From assembly GCF_001816125.1 (NCBI RefSeq), contig NZ_MDZA01000199.1, positions 1 through 44,260 on the forward strand: DNA of 44,260 bases, in the 5' to 3' direction. The notes beneath the pieces were generated by a model. The model was not told where the DNA came from. It saw nothing but the letters and a program-made list of their open reading frames with translations, and made no database searches. Source of the DNA: Hymenobacter coccineus. GTDB lineage: Bacteria; Bacteroidota; Bacteroidia; Cytophagales; Hymenobacteraceae. Below are positions 37,978-44,260 of this stretch, piece by piece (position 1 is the first letter of the stretch; each line of letters begins with the position of its first letter). Made by a program: the position numbers and the translations under genes.

Positions 37978-38568
37978 TTAGGACCGGGTGCGGCGGCCCA
38001 GGCCGTGCTGCTCGAGGCAGCGGCGCAGCTGGAGCTTGGCCCGGTGGACGATGACCCAATAGTTGGCCGCCGACAGCGACAGTTCTCGGCAGATTTCTTC
38101 GGCCGGCAATTCTTCCACAAACCGCAGCGCGAACACCGCGCCGTGCCGGGCGGGCAGGCGCTCCTGGCAGCGGTGCAGGGCGGCTTGCAGTTCCGCCTGC
38201 TCCAGGGCCCCGTCGGCGGTTTGCCAACTGGTGGGGGCCTGGGCGGCGCGCCAGTGGCCGTTGCCTTCCTCAAAAAAATCGGCTTCCGTGGGGCCCTCGG
38301 GGGCCAGCTCGGCGAGCGATACTTCGGGGCGATGGGCTTGCCGATGGTAGTAATCAAGCACCTGCCGCTTCAAAATGGCAAACAGCCAAGTGCGCTCCGA
38401 CGCCTCACCCCGGAATTTCCCCAGCGCTTGCAGGGCCCGGAGCAGGGTGGCCTGCACCAGCTCTTCAGCGGCGTCGGCCCCGCCCACGCGGGCCAAGGCG
38501 TAGCGGTACAGCTCGTTGCCGTAGCGGGCCAGCCACTGCGTTGGCTCGGGGGCGGGGTAGGGCGTCAA
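37978..38568 (-). CDS. ECF-type RNA polymerase sigma factor
   Basis: 196 residues, group IV sigma70. Region 2: ELYRYALARVGGADAAEELV and RTWLFAILKRQVLDYYHRQA; a long acidic linker with AELAPEGPTEADFFEEGNGH; region 4: HGAVFALRFVEELPAEEICR ELSLSAANYWVIVHRAKLQL. The linker is longer than in most ECFs. Encoded upstream of its zinc-finger anti-sigma (20 bp) and 107 bp after the molybdopterin oxidoreductase, same strand. The gap before it carries an inverted repeat ACTTATT / AATAAGT (38620-38626, 38641-38647) that could be a promoter element. Confidence 0.93.
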   Translation of the reverse strand: MTPYPAPEPTQWLARYGNELYRYALARVGGADAAEELVQATLLRALQALGKFRGEASERTWLFAILKRQVLDYYHRQAHRPEVSLAELAPEGPTEADFFEEGNGHWRAAQAPTSWQTADGALEQAELQAALHRCQERLPARHGAVFALRFVEELPAEEICRELSLSAANYWVIVHRAKLQLRRCLEQHGLGRRTRS

Positions 38569-38675
38569 TATGAAAAAGCGTAGATGGCTAGCCGTGCCAA
38601 AGTGAACGGCTTATCAGTTACTTATTTTTAATTGACAGTCAATAAGTTGTGTTTTAGCTAACAGCTTCTGCGGCA

Positions 38676-39487
38676 TCAGTGGCCCGAGTCCCAGTCGTAG
38701 CCCTGCTCGGCCCAGAAATCGGCCGGCCGCTCGTCCACAAAGGCGATGGTGCCGATGCGCTTGAGGTGCTTGATGCCGTACTTGAGGGGCGTGACCAGGC
38801 GCAGCGGTGCGCCGTGGGGCCCCGTCAGGGGCTGGCCGTTCATCTCGTAGCAGAGCAGCGTTTGGGGGTGCACGGCGTTGGACAAATCCAGGCCCACGTA
38901 GTATTTCTCATCGGGCGTGACGACGCTGACGTAGCGGGCTTCGCGGCCGCTGGCGGTGGCCAGCGGGTACTTCTCAATAAAGTCGGAAAACCGGGCCCCC
39001 ACCCAGTTCACCTTGATGCTCCAGCCCTCGATGCACTTCAGCTCCGTCGTCATGTCCACGCGCGGCAGGGCCTTGATGTCGTCGATGGTGAATTCCTGCA
39101 CGCGCGCCGGGGCCCGGCCGGGGCATAGGCCTGCACGCGCAGGCGCCAGTCGGCAGTTACGAAGGACTCTTCCAGGCCAATGTTGCCGTTCTGGCGACTG
39201 GTAGCCATCGACTTCGGAAACGTGGGGCCAGCCGGGTTTCGCGGAAGTAGGCCTGCGAGAGGCGCCCGTTGGCGTCGAGCACCCGCCGGAAGGGCCACGG
39301 CGTGCCCTCGTCGGCGGGGCGCGTGAGCAGCCAGCGCCAGCCACCCACGCCCGCCAGGGCCGCCACGCCCCCCAATAATAAAGGCGCGGCGCGAGCGGCT
39401 GGCGGCCTGCTGGGCCACGTCGGCTTCGGACGTGCCGGCCGGCGACTCGGGCAGCGGCGGGGCGGAATAATCAGTGGTATTATCCAT
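38676..39487 (-). pseudogene. Molybdopterin-dependent oxidoreductase (sulfite oxidase/MsrP-like), three frameshifts
   Basis: Soluble or exported molybdoenzyme domain. Start ATG 39487 (MDNTTDYSAPPLPESPAGTS); a hydrophobic span IIGGVAALAGVGGWRWLL after Arg-Arg (Tat-like), then TFPKSMATSRQNGNIGLEES, VQAYAPGRAPARVQEFTIDD, the molybdopterin Cys in TTELKCIEGWSIKVNWVGAR, and DPHGAPLRLVTPLKYGIKHL-like text ending WAEQGYDWDSGH. The frame changes at about 39378 (extra G in a G-run), 39228 (missing C) and 39120 (missing C), each in a G/C tract; read across them the protein is complete, about 270 residues. Partner cytochrome b lies 12 bp upstream. Confidence 0.8.
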
Positions 39488-39499
39488 CACAGTAACAAG

Positions 39500-40222
39500 C
39501 TAAGCGGGCAGGGTAGGAGAAGTGGCCCGGCTGGGGGCCCCAGCTACCGGCTCGCCGGGGGCCGGGTGCTCCGCGTCCACGATTTGGAAGCCGGCCACCA
39601 TCGAGCGGAAGTTGTTCCAGCCGGCCCGCACCACCTGCGCGATGTGCACCACGAAGAACAGCACGTAGCCGACGGTGAGCGTAAAGTGCTCGGCGCGGGC
39701 CCACTCGTAGCCGCCGAGCAGGCCCGTGAGCCAGGCAAACTGCACCGGCTTGTAAATGGCCAGGCCCGTGAGCAGCGAGCCCGCGCCCATGAGCACTACG
39801 GCGGTGTAGGCAATTTTCTGGGCCCCGTTGTACTTCACCACCGGCGGCTCGCCCTTGCGCAGCCCCAAGTCGTGGAGCGTCACCAAAATGGCTTCCTTGA
39901 AGGAGTTGCGGTCGGGCAGCAGGTGGCGCCACTCGCCCGAAACCAGCGTGTAGCCCACGTACAGCAGGCCGTTAATCATGAACAGCCACATCAAGGCGAA
40001 GTGCCAGTTCATGCCCTGGGCCAGCTTTTGGGGCATGCCCAGGGCCTTGTAAAAGCCGTCAGGGAAGAACTTGAACAGCGTGGTAAGGCCCCAGCCGATG
40101 CGGTACACATCGTTGGCCCAGTAAATGAGCAGCCCGCTCCAAATCATGAGCGCGAGGATGGGGAAATTCAGCCAGTGGAACCAGCGGATGGCCAGCGGGT
40201 GCTTCTCGACGAGGCGTTTCAT
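39500..40222 (-). CDS. Cytochrome b, partner of the molybdopterin oxidoreductase
   Basis: 240 residues from ATG 40222, four hydrophobic spans (residues about 12-34, 75-97, 140-160, 190-215). Heme-binding histidines visible in LVEKHPLAIRWFHWLNF, MNWHFALMWLFMINGLLY, and FFVVHIAQVVRAGWNN; KIAYTAVVLMGAGSLLTGLA is a third helix. This is the b-type cytochrome family that hands electrons between quinol and periplasmic molybdoenzymes (cytb561/Ni-Fe hydrogenase b type), so it is the likely membrane redox partner of the oxidoreductase encoded 12 bp downstream. It does not resemble MsrQ. The 66-residue extension to 40420 overlaps the divergent region and is not used. Confidence 0.88.
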   Translation of the reverse strand: MKRLVEKHPLAIRWFHWLNFPILALMIWSGLLIYWANDVYRIGWGLTTLFKFFPDGFYKALGMPQKLAQGMNWHFALMWLFMINGLLYVGYTLVSGEWRHLLPDRNSFKEAILVTLHDLGLRKGEPPVVKYNGAQKIAYTAVVLMGAGSLLTGLAIYKPVQFAWLTGLLGGYEWARAEHFTLTVGYVLFFVVHIAQVVRAGWNNFRSMVAGFQIVDAEHPAPGEPVAGAPSRATSPTLPA

Positions 40223-40304
40223 GGGCGGTAAAAAATGGGTCGGAGAAATTCTTAGGAAAGATACCGGGGCCCCGGCAATCGCGGCGGTGGCCAGGCCAGC
40301 CAGT

Positions 40305-40400
40305 CGGGCAGACGCCCGCTGGCCGCGGTCCTTACAGCCGGGGGAGATGTTTTTTTTCGAACCGCGGTTGTAAGGCCGGGCCCCGGGCGGCGTCTGCCCG
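40305..40400. repeat. Nested inverted repeat E
   Basis: Outer arms CGGGCAGACGCC (40305-40316) and GGCGTCTGCCCG (40389-40400); inner arms CCGCGGT (40323-40329) / ACCGCGG (40361-40367) and CCTTACAGCC / GGTTGTAAGG (one mismatch). Lies in the 215 bp gap between the divergent cytochrome b and DUF1223 genes and holds a T-run (40350-40357). Not a simple terminator, since both neighbours are transcribed away from it. Confidence 0.7.
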
Positions 40401-40437
40401 TCCAAAGCCCACCCGTTCACTTTAAGCCCCGTTTGCC

Positions 40438-41202
40438 ATGAAACGTTTCGTGCTCGTTGGATTGCCCTCGCTGGCCGCGGCCGGGGCCCTCGCTGCCTAC
40501 CGCCCGCTCACGCCGCCCGCCGCCGCCCGGGTGCCCGTGGTGGTGGAGCTGTTCACCTCCGAAGGCTGCTCGAGCTGCCCGGCCGCCGACGCGGCCCTGC
40601 GGGAGCTGGAAGCGGCCCAGTCGGTGCCCGGGGCGGAGGTCATCGCCCTCGGCCAGCACGTCGATTACTGGAACCGCCTGGGCTGGAAGGACCCGTTTTC
40701 GGCGGCCCAGTTCACCGAGCGCCAGCAGGCCTACGCGGCGGGCTTCGGCACGGGCTCCTACACGCCCCAGGCCGTGGTGAACGGCCAGGCGGAGTTCGTC
40801 GGCAGCAACCGCGCCGCGCTGGTGGCCGCCATTGCCAAAGCCGCCCAGGGCCCCCACGCCGCCGTGCAGCTCGTGCGCCAGGGCGCGCCGTGGCCCGTGC
40901 AAGTAGCGGCCCTGCCCGCCGGGGCCCCCGCGGCCGACGTGCTCCTGGTCATCACCGAAGCCGGCCTGGCCACCCAGGTGGGCCGGGGCGAAAACGCGGG
41001 CCGCCTGCTGCGCCACGCTGCCGTGGTGCGGGCGCTGCGCCCCGTGGGCCAGGCCGGGGGCAGCGCGTTTGCCGCCGCGGTGCCACTGGCCCTACGCCCC
41101 GAGTGGCACCCCGAAAACCTGCGCGCCGTGGTGCTGGTGCAGGAGCCCGCCACGCACCGCATTGTGGGCGCGGCCAGCCTGCCACTGGGGGCCCTGAATT
41201 AG
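40438..41202 (+). CDS. DUF1223 family exported thioredoxin-like protein
   Basis: 254 residues. N-terminal signal segment (VLVGLPSLAAAGALAAY), then VVVELFTSEGCSSCPAADAA with Cys44 and Cys47 (Cys-Ser-Ser-Cys, a thioredoxin-like active site), GQHVDYWNRLGWKDPFSAAQ and FGTGSYTPQAVVNGQAEFVG, all characteristic of DUF1223, and a beta-rich C-terminal part. Probably a periplasmic redox protein; the partner is unknown. Divergent from cytochrome b, so a link to the molybdoenzyme locus is possible but not shown. Downstream is the AT palindrome, then a convergent gene. Confidence 0.88.
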   Translation: MKRFVLVGLPSLAAAGALAAYRPLTPPAAARVPVVVELFTSEGCSSCPAADAALRELEAAQSVPGAEVIALGQHVDYWNRLGWKDPFSAAQFTERQQAYAAGFGTGSYTPQAVVNGQAEFVGSNRAALVAAIAKAAQGPHAAVQLVRQGAPWPVQVAALPAGAPAADVLLVITEAGLATQVGRGENAGRLLRHAAVVRALRPVGQAGGSAFAAAVPLALRPEWHPENLRAVVLVQEPATHRIVGAASLPLGALN

Positions 41203-41210
41203 AGTGTTTT

Positions 41211-41297
41211 TAGAATTAATTAAAAATTAAAAATGATGAATTAAAAATTTGATAGCCAGATTTTTAATTCATCATTTTTAATTTTTAATTAGTTCTA
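41211..41297. repeat. AT-rich inverted repeat C, 38-bp arms
   Basis: Left arm 41211-41248, right arm 41260-41297, with one mismatch in 38; the spacer is 11 nt. Nearly all A and T in a strongly GC-rich region. It fills most of the 123 bp gap between convergent genes (DUF1223 and amidohydrolase), so it could act as a bidirectional terminator, but its length and composition point to an imported MITE-like element. Confidence 0.92.
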
Positions 41298-41325
41298 AAG
41301 AATACGCTGACCACAAAACTGCCAC

Positions 41326-42651
41326 TTAGGGTTTCGGCTCGTTGCGGTACACTTTACCTTCCTTCATCACGAACTGCACCGTTTCCAGGGCCCGCACGTC
41401 GGTGAGGGGGTTGCCGGGCACGGCCACGATATCGGCCAGCTTGCCGGCTGTGAGCGAGCCGGTGCGGTCCTGCCATTGCAGCAGCTCGGCGGCCCGGATG
41501 GTAGCCGATTGGATGGCCTGCATCGGGGTGAGGCCGAACTTCACCATGTAGAAAAACTGCTTGGCGTTGCCGCCGTGCGGGTACACCGCGGCGTCGGTCC
41601 CAAAGGCCACCTTCACACCGGCCCGCACCGCTTTCTGGAAGTTCTCGCGCTGCAATTTGCCCACGCTGCGCTCCTTTTCGATGATTTTTTCGGGGAAGCC
41701 TTTCTTGGCGTATTCGCTCAGGATGTAGTCGTCGTCGTAGATGTCGGCCACCAGCCAGGTGCCGTTTTTCTTCATCAGCTGAACGCCCTCGTCGTCGAGC
41801 AGCGAGCCGTGTTCGATGCTGGTGACGCCCGCGCGCACGGCCAGTTTGATGCCCTCGGCCCCGTGGGCGTGGGCCGCCACCTGGCGGCCCCAGCGGTGGG
41901 CCTCGTCCACGGCGGCCTTCAATTCCTCCAGCGAGTACAGGGCCGCCCCCGCGCTGCCTTCTTCCGAAAGCACGCCGGCTGTGGCCAGCACCTTAATCCA
42001 ATCGGCCCCGAATTTGACGTTGGTGCGCACGCGCTTGCGGATTTCCTCGGGCCCGTCGGCGATGCCCGTGAAGTCGGGGTTTTCGCCAAATTTCAGGCCC
42101 GGCGCGAAGCCCGTGGTGGGGTCGCCGTGGCCGCCGGTGGCGCTCAGGGCGAAGGTGGCGACCAGCATCCGGGGCCCCGGCAGGGTGCCGGCGTTGATGG
42201 CGTTGCGCAGGCTCACGTCGATGAGGCTGCTGCTGCCCAAGTCGCGCACCATTGTGAAGCCCGCCTGCAAGGTGCGCGCCGCGTAGGTGGGCGCCAGTAG
42301 CGCCCGGTCAATCGGCGACTTGCGGAACATGTCCTCGTAGTAGTTGTCGCCCGGCTCGCTGCTGAGGTGAGTGTGGCAGTCCATGAGCCCGGGCAGCACC
42401 GTGGCGCTGCTCAAGTCTACCACCGTGGCGCCGGCCGGAATGGTCAGGTTGGGCCCCACGGCCGTGATTTTGTCGCCGCTGACGAGAATGATTTGGTTGG
42501 TGAGCAGCTTGCCGCTCACCACATCCACCAGCCGCCCCGCCCGGATGGCCGTGACGGTGGGCACAGCGGCGGCCGGCGCTGGGGTGATGGGGGTTTGGGC
42601 GGCGGCGGTAAAAGAGAGGGCTACCCCCAAAGCGAGCAGAAGTTTTTTCAT
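41326..42651 (-). CDS. Secreted amidohydrolase (imidazolonepropionase/dipeptidase-like)
   Basis: Metal-dependent hydrolase of the amidohydrolase superfamily, 441 residues from ATG 42651 with a signal peptide (KLLLALGVALSFTAAAQ). TIM-barrel motifs: His93-x-His95 in LPGLMDCHTHLSSE, Lys220 (FGADWIKVLATAG, probable carbamylated metal bridge), His261 (QVAAHAHGAEG), His281 (TSIEHGSLL), Asp353 (VAFGTDAAVYPHGG). All metal ligands present. Substrate unknown; relatives cleave dipeptides or cyclic amides. It overlaps the ACT gene by 4 nt (ATGA), so coupled. A much longer frame running up to 42990 is only the antisense of upstream genes and was not used. Confidence 0.92.
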   Translation of the reverse strand: MKKLLLALGVALSFTAAAQTPITPAPAAAVPTVTAIRAGRLVDVVSGKLLTNQIILVSGDKITAVGPNLTIPAGATVVDLSSATVLPGLMDCHTHLSSEPGDNYYEDMFRKSPIDRALLAPTYAARTLQAGFTMVRDLGSSSLIDVSLRNAINAGTLPGPRMLVATFALSATGGHGDPTTGFAPGLKFGENPDFTGIADGPEEIRKRVRTNVKFGADWIKVLATAGVLSEEGSAGAALYSLEELKAAVDEAHRWGRQVAAHAHGAEGIKLAVRAGVTSIEHGSLLDDEGVQLMKKNGTWLVADIYDDDYILSEYAKKGFPEKIIEKERSVGKLQRENFQKAVRAGVKVAFGTDAAVYPHGGNAKQFFYMVKFGLTPMQAIQSATIRAAELLQWQDRTGSLTAGKLADIVAVPGNPLTDVRALETVQFVMKEGKVYRNEPKP

Positions 42652-43073
42652 AAGCCAGAAAGTGAAGCGGAGGCCGCGGCCGCCAGTGCGCGCAGGGCCC
42701 CCAGGGCCCGGTCGGCGTCGGCGCGGGCCACAAATAAATGGTCGTGATAAAAGGCTGCCACTACGTTGCAGCTGATGTTTTCTTGGGTTAGGGCCCCGGC
42801 CACGGCGGCCGTCAGCCCCACGGCGGCCAGCGACGAGTGCACCGTCAGCGTCAGCCAGGCGGCCACGTATTCGTAGGAAAAGCCTTGGGCATCGGCGTCG
42901 GCCTGGGGTAAAATGAGGGTAACGCCTTCGGCCTCGCGGAACCAGCCCAGGGCCCCCGCCGGTATAGACGCGGCCGGCCCCACGGCGCAAAACACGTAGT
43001 CGCCGGAGTGTAGCGCGGGCTCCAGAGTGGCCAGCAGGCGCGCCAGGTTGGTTTCGCCCGCCGCGGTGCTCAT
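42648..43073 (-). CDS. ACT-domain protein
   Basis: 141 residues from ATG 43073. Two ACT-like halves: LARLLATLEPALHSGDYVFC, GWFREAEGVTLILPQADADA and AAWLTLTVHSSLAAVGLTAA with ENISCNVVAAFYHDHLFVAR. This matches small standalone ACT (ACT_7/ DUF2241-like) proteins of unknown ligand. Its start overlaps the cupin stop and its stop overlaps the amidohydrolase start, each by 4 nt. The operon is thus cupin - ACT - amidohydrolase. Confidence 0.8.
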   Translation of the reverse strand: MSTAAGETNLARLLATLEPALHSGDYVFCAVGPAASIPAGALGWFREAEGVTLILPQADADAQGFSYEYVAAWLTLTVHSSLAAVGLTAAVAGALTQENISCNVVAAFYHDHLFVARADADRALGALRALAAAASASLSGL

Positions 43074-43444
43074 TCTGCTTCGCGGTTCACCGTGTCGGGG
43101 CTGAACGCTGGCACGCAGATCGACCAGTATTCGCACTCCTCATCGAACGGGTTGGCGTAGCGCACCCGGGCCCCGCCCTTGATGAGCAGGGCCTGCCCGG
43201 CGTGCAATTCCACGGTGTCGCCGTCAATTTCGAACCGCTTGCGGCCGCGCACCACGATGGTGATTTCGTCGAACGTGGGCGTTTGGTGGGGCTCGCTCCA
43301 GTGGGGCGGGGCCACCATGTGGGCCAGGCTGTAGGCGGCAGTGCCGGTGCTGGCCTGGCCCACGTGCTCCTCGATGAGCTTGCCGTCGGTGGTGGGCACC
43401 ACGAAGGGCGCGGGGTTGAGAACGTAGCGTTTTTCGGTAGGCAT
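43070..43444 (-). CDS. Cupin-domain protein
   Basis: 124 residues. Single beta-barrel cupin: motif 1 region PPHWSEPHQTPTFDEITIVV RGRKRFEIDG (metal ligands His, Glu) and motif 2 HAGQALLIKGGARVRYANPF. Small soluble metal- or sugar-binding protein; substrate unknown. First gene of the cupin - ACT - amidohydrolase chain, with ATGA overlaps. The second metal-binding His of motif 2 is not obvious (RVRYANPF), so metal binding may be altered. Confidence 0.85.
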   Translation of the reverse strand: MPTEKRYVLNPAPFVVPTTDGKLIEEHVGQASTGTAAYSLAHMVAPPHWSEPHQTPTFDEITIVVRGRKRFEIDGDTVELHAGQALLIKGGARVRYANPFDEECEYWSICVPAFSPDTVNREAE

Positions 43445-43472
43445 AGAGAAAATTGTTGGGATGAATTGATTA

Positions 43473-43583
43473 GGCCGTCATGCTGAGCGCAGCCGAAGCA
43501 TCTCTCCCGCTGACTATTTTAATCGTTCGCCGATTTAGCTGCTTAGCGGGAGAGATGCTTCGGCTGCGCTCAGCATGACGGCC
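43473..43583. repeat. Palindromic repeat family A, copy 3 (perfect)
   Basis: 39-bp arms, left 43473-43511 and right 43545-43583, exact reverse complements; centre 33 nt. Arms begin GGCCGTCATGCTGAGCGCAG. Differs from copy 2 by CGCAGC in place of CTTGT, with the matching change in the other arm. Sits between the cupin gene start and the FemAB-like gene stop. Confidence 0.95.
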
Positions 43584-43616
43584 TATCTTGAAAAATTAGC
43601 TTTAACAGCTCTGAGG

Positions 43617-44260
43617 TTAGTTTTTTAATTTATCCAGCCACTTGAAGAGGCGGGAATGGTATTTCCAGATGAAAAAGTACGGCGTTTGGACGGCCCCGAA
43701 CCGCACCCGCACCCGCGCGACGCCCGGCAGCATGCTGCCTTCAAAATCGAAGCAGTTGAGCCCCAGCACTTCGCTGGCGTAGCGGATGCATTCCCAGGCC
43801 AACAAAATGCCCGCGCCGCTGGCCCGCAGCGTGGGGTCGTCGCCGGCCAGGTGGTAGTAGGCCGTGGTGGCGTCCCAAATCAGGTAGGCCACCGAATGCA
43901 CCCGGCCCTGGGCATCGACGGCGAAAAACAGCTGCCGGGCCCCCCGCGCCGCCAGGGCCCCATCGAGCCGCCGGAACTGCGCCTCCGAGTACGGCACGGC
44001 CAGGCCCTGGCGCGCAAAGCTTAGCCCGTTCACCGCCCAAAAAGTGGCCAGGTCCAAGTCGTGCACCACGCGCACCTTGCCCCGCGCCTGCCGAATGTCG
44101 CGCCGGATGCCCCGGTGCAGCCCGGCCGCCACTTGCGCCAAATCGTGCAGGGGCCCCAGGCGGTAGGTGTAGGCCGTGGCCAGGCCAAAGCCCCGCCCGC
44201 GCAGCCGCGGCCCATCGGCAAGGGTGGGGTAGCAGTTCTGCTTGAAGGCAGCCAGCGGCG
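43617..44260 (-). CDS. FemAB/GNAT-like acyltransferase, 5' part outside window
   Basis: The C-terminal part (about 215 residues visible) of a peptidoglycan-type or cell-surface acyltransferase. The frame stays open to the window edge: FKQNCYPTLADGPRLRGRGF, TAYTYRLGPLHDLAQVAAGL, HRGIRRDIRQARGKVRVVHD, then the GNAT-like core LFFAVDAQGRVHSVAYLIWD and AYYHLAGDDPTLRASGAGIL, and NCFDFEGSMLPGVARVRVRF GAVQTPYFFIWKYHS. This matches Bacteroidota FemAB-like proteins with a duplicated acetyltransferase fold; the true start is beyond 44260. A TTG at 44141 is internal. Function: probably transfers an acyl or aminoacyl group; substrate unknown. Confidence 0.75.
   Translation of the reverse strand, partial: PLAAFKQNCYPTLADGPRLRGRGFGLATAYTYRLGPLHDLAQVAAGLHRGIRRDIRQARGKVRVVHDLDLATFWAVNGLSFARQGLAVPYSEAQFRRLDGALAARGARQLFFAVDAQGRVHSVAYLIWDATTAYYHLAGDDPTLRASGAGILLAWECIRYASEVLGLNCFDFEGSMLPGVARVRVRFGAVQTPYFFIWKYHSRLFKWLDKLKN

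Noticed and set aside
42652..42990. Upstream extension of the amidohydrolase
   Set aside because: Arg/Gly/Pro-rich antisense of the ACT gene; the signal peptide starts at 42651.
25859..43583. CRISPR array
   Set aside because: The repeats are palindromes kilobases apart, not regularly spaced with spacers, and no cas gene is present.
1992..43583. Integron attC sites for the palindromes
   Set aside because: No integrase and no cassette layout; arms lack the attC core pattern.

Overview
The window looks like a chromosomal segment of a GC-rich Bacteroidota, most probably Hymenobacter or a close relative in Hymenobacteraceae/Cytophagales. This genus call is inference. It rests on the block bamD - omega - coaBC - PorD (DUF4835) - recN, the short LeuA, Bacteroidota-type FabI, the lack of Shine-Dalgarno-like leaders, a proteorhodopsin next to a Brp/Blh gene, and the extreme abundance of the string GGGGCCC. 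I see no phage, transposase, CRISPR array, rRNA or tRNA.

Layout. 1-6.5 kb (+): outer-membrane assembly lipoprotein BamD, RNA polymerase omega, CoaC and CoaB (normally one fused gene, here parted by a palindromic repeat), PorD, RecN and FabI. 6.7-10.6 kb: a decayed pectinesterase, then on the minus strand a frameshifted beta-carotene dioxygenase (blh), a proton-pump-type rhodopsin and a D-2-hydroxyacid dehydrogenase. 10.8-16.7 kb (-): a tripartite RND efflux operon, tolC-like / adaptor / permease, with the permease frameshifted. 16.9-21.4 kb: a secreted M28 peptidase, two small secreted proteins and a large helical-repeat protein. 21.6-33.6 kb (+): a complete branched-chain amino acid supercluster leuACDB - methyltransferase - ilvD-ilvB-ilvN-ilvC-ilvA. 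It covers threonine to 2-ketobutyrate, the common ilv steps to the keto acids, and the leucine branch; only the final aminotransferase is absent. 33.6-44.3 kb (mostly -): a beta-helix protein, dienelactone hydrolase, lipase, an ECF sigma/anti-sigma pair behind a cytochrome b - molybdopterin oxidoreductase pair, a DUF1223 protein, a translationally coupled cupin - ACT - amidohydrolase operon, and the C-terminal part of a FemAB/GNAT-like acyltransferase that runs off the end.

Two themes cut across the window. First, long near-perfect palindromes sit in many intergenic gaps. Family A has three copies, one with concerted changes in both arms; family B has two copies placed directly behind the leuB and ilvN stop codons; three further large inverted repeats occur once each. 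One family A copy lies exactly in the linker of what is normally a fused coaBC gene. Second, at least seven genes carry single-base frameshifts, most of them inside G/C tracts, often at the GGGGCCC string. This pattern suggests systematic read or assembly error at these tracts, or genuine slippage there, rather than independent gene decay.

The most biologically interesting gene is the rhodopsin. It has the D-T-E proton-pump triad, a green-type tuning residue (Met), and by hand alignment a Gly where ordinary proteorhodopsin has Phe152. That is the fenestration position which permits a carotenoid antenna.
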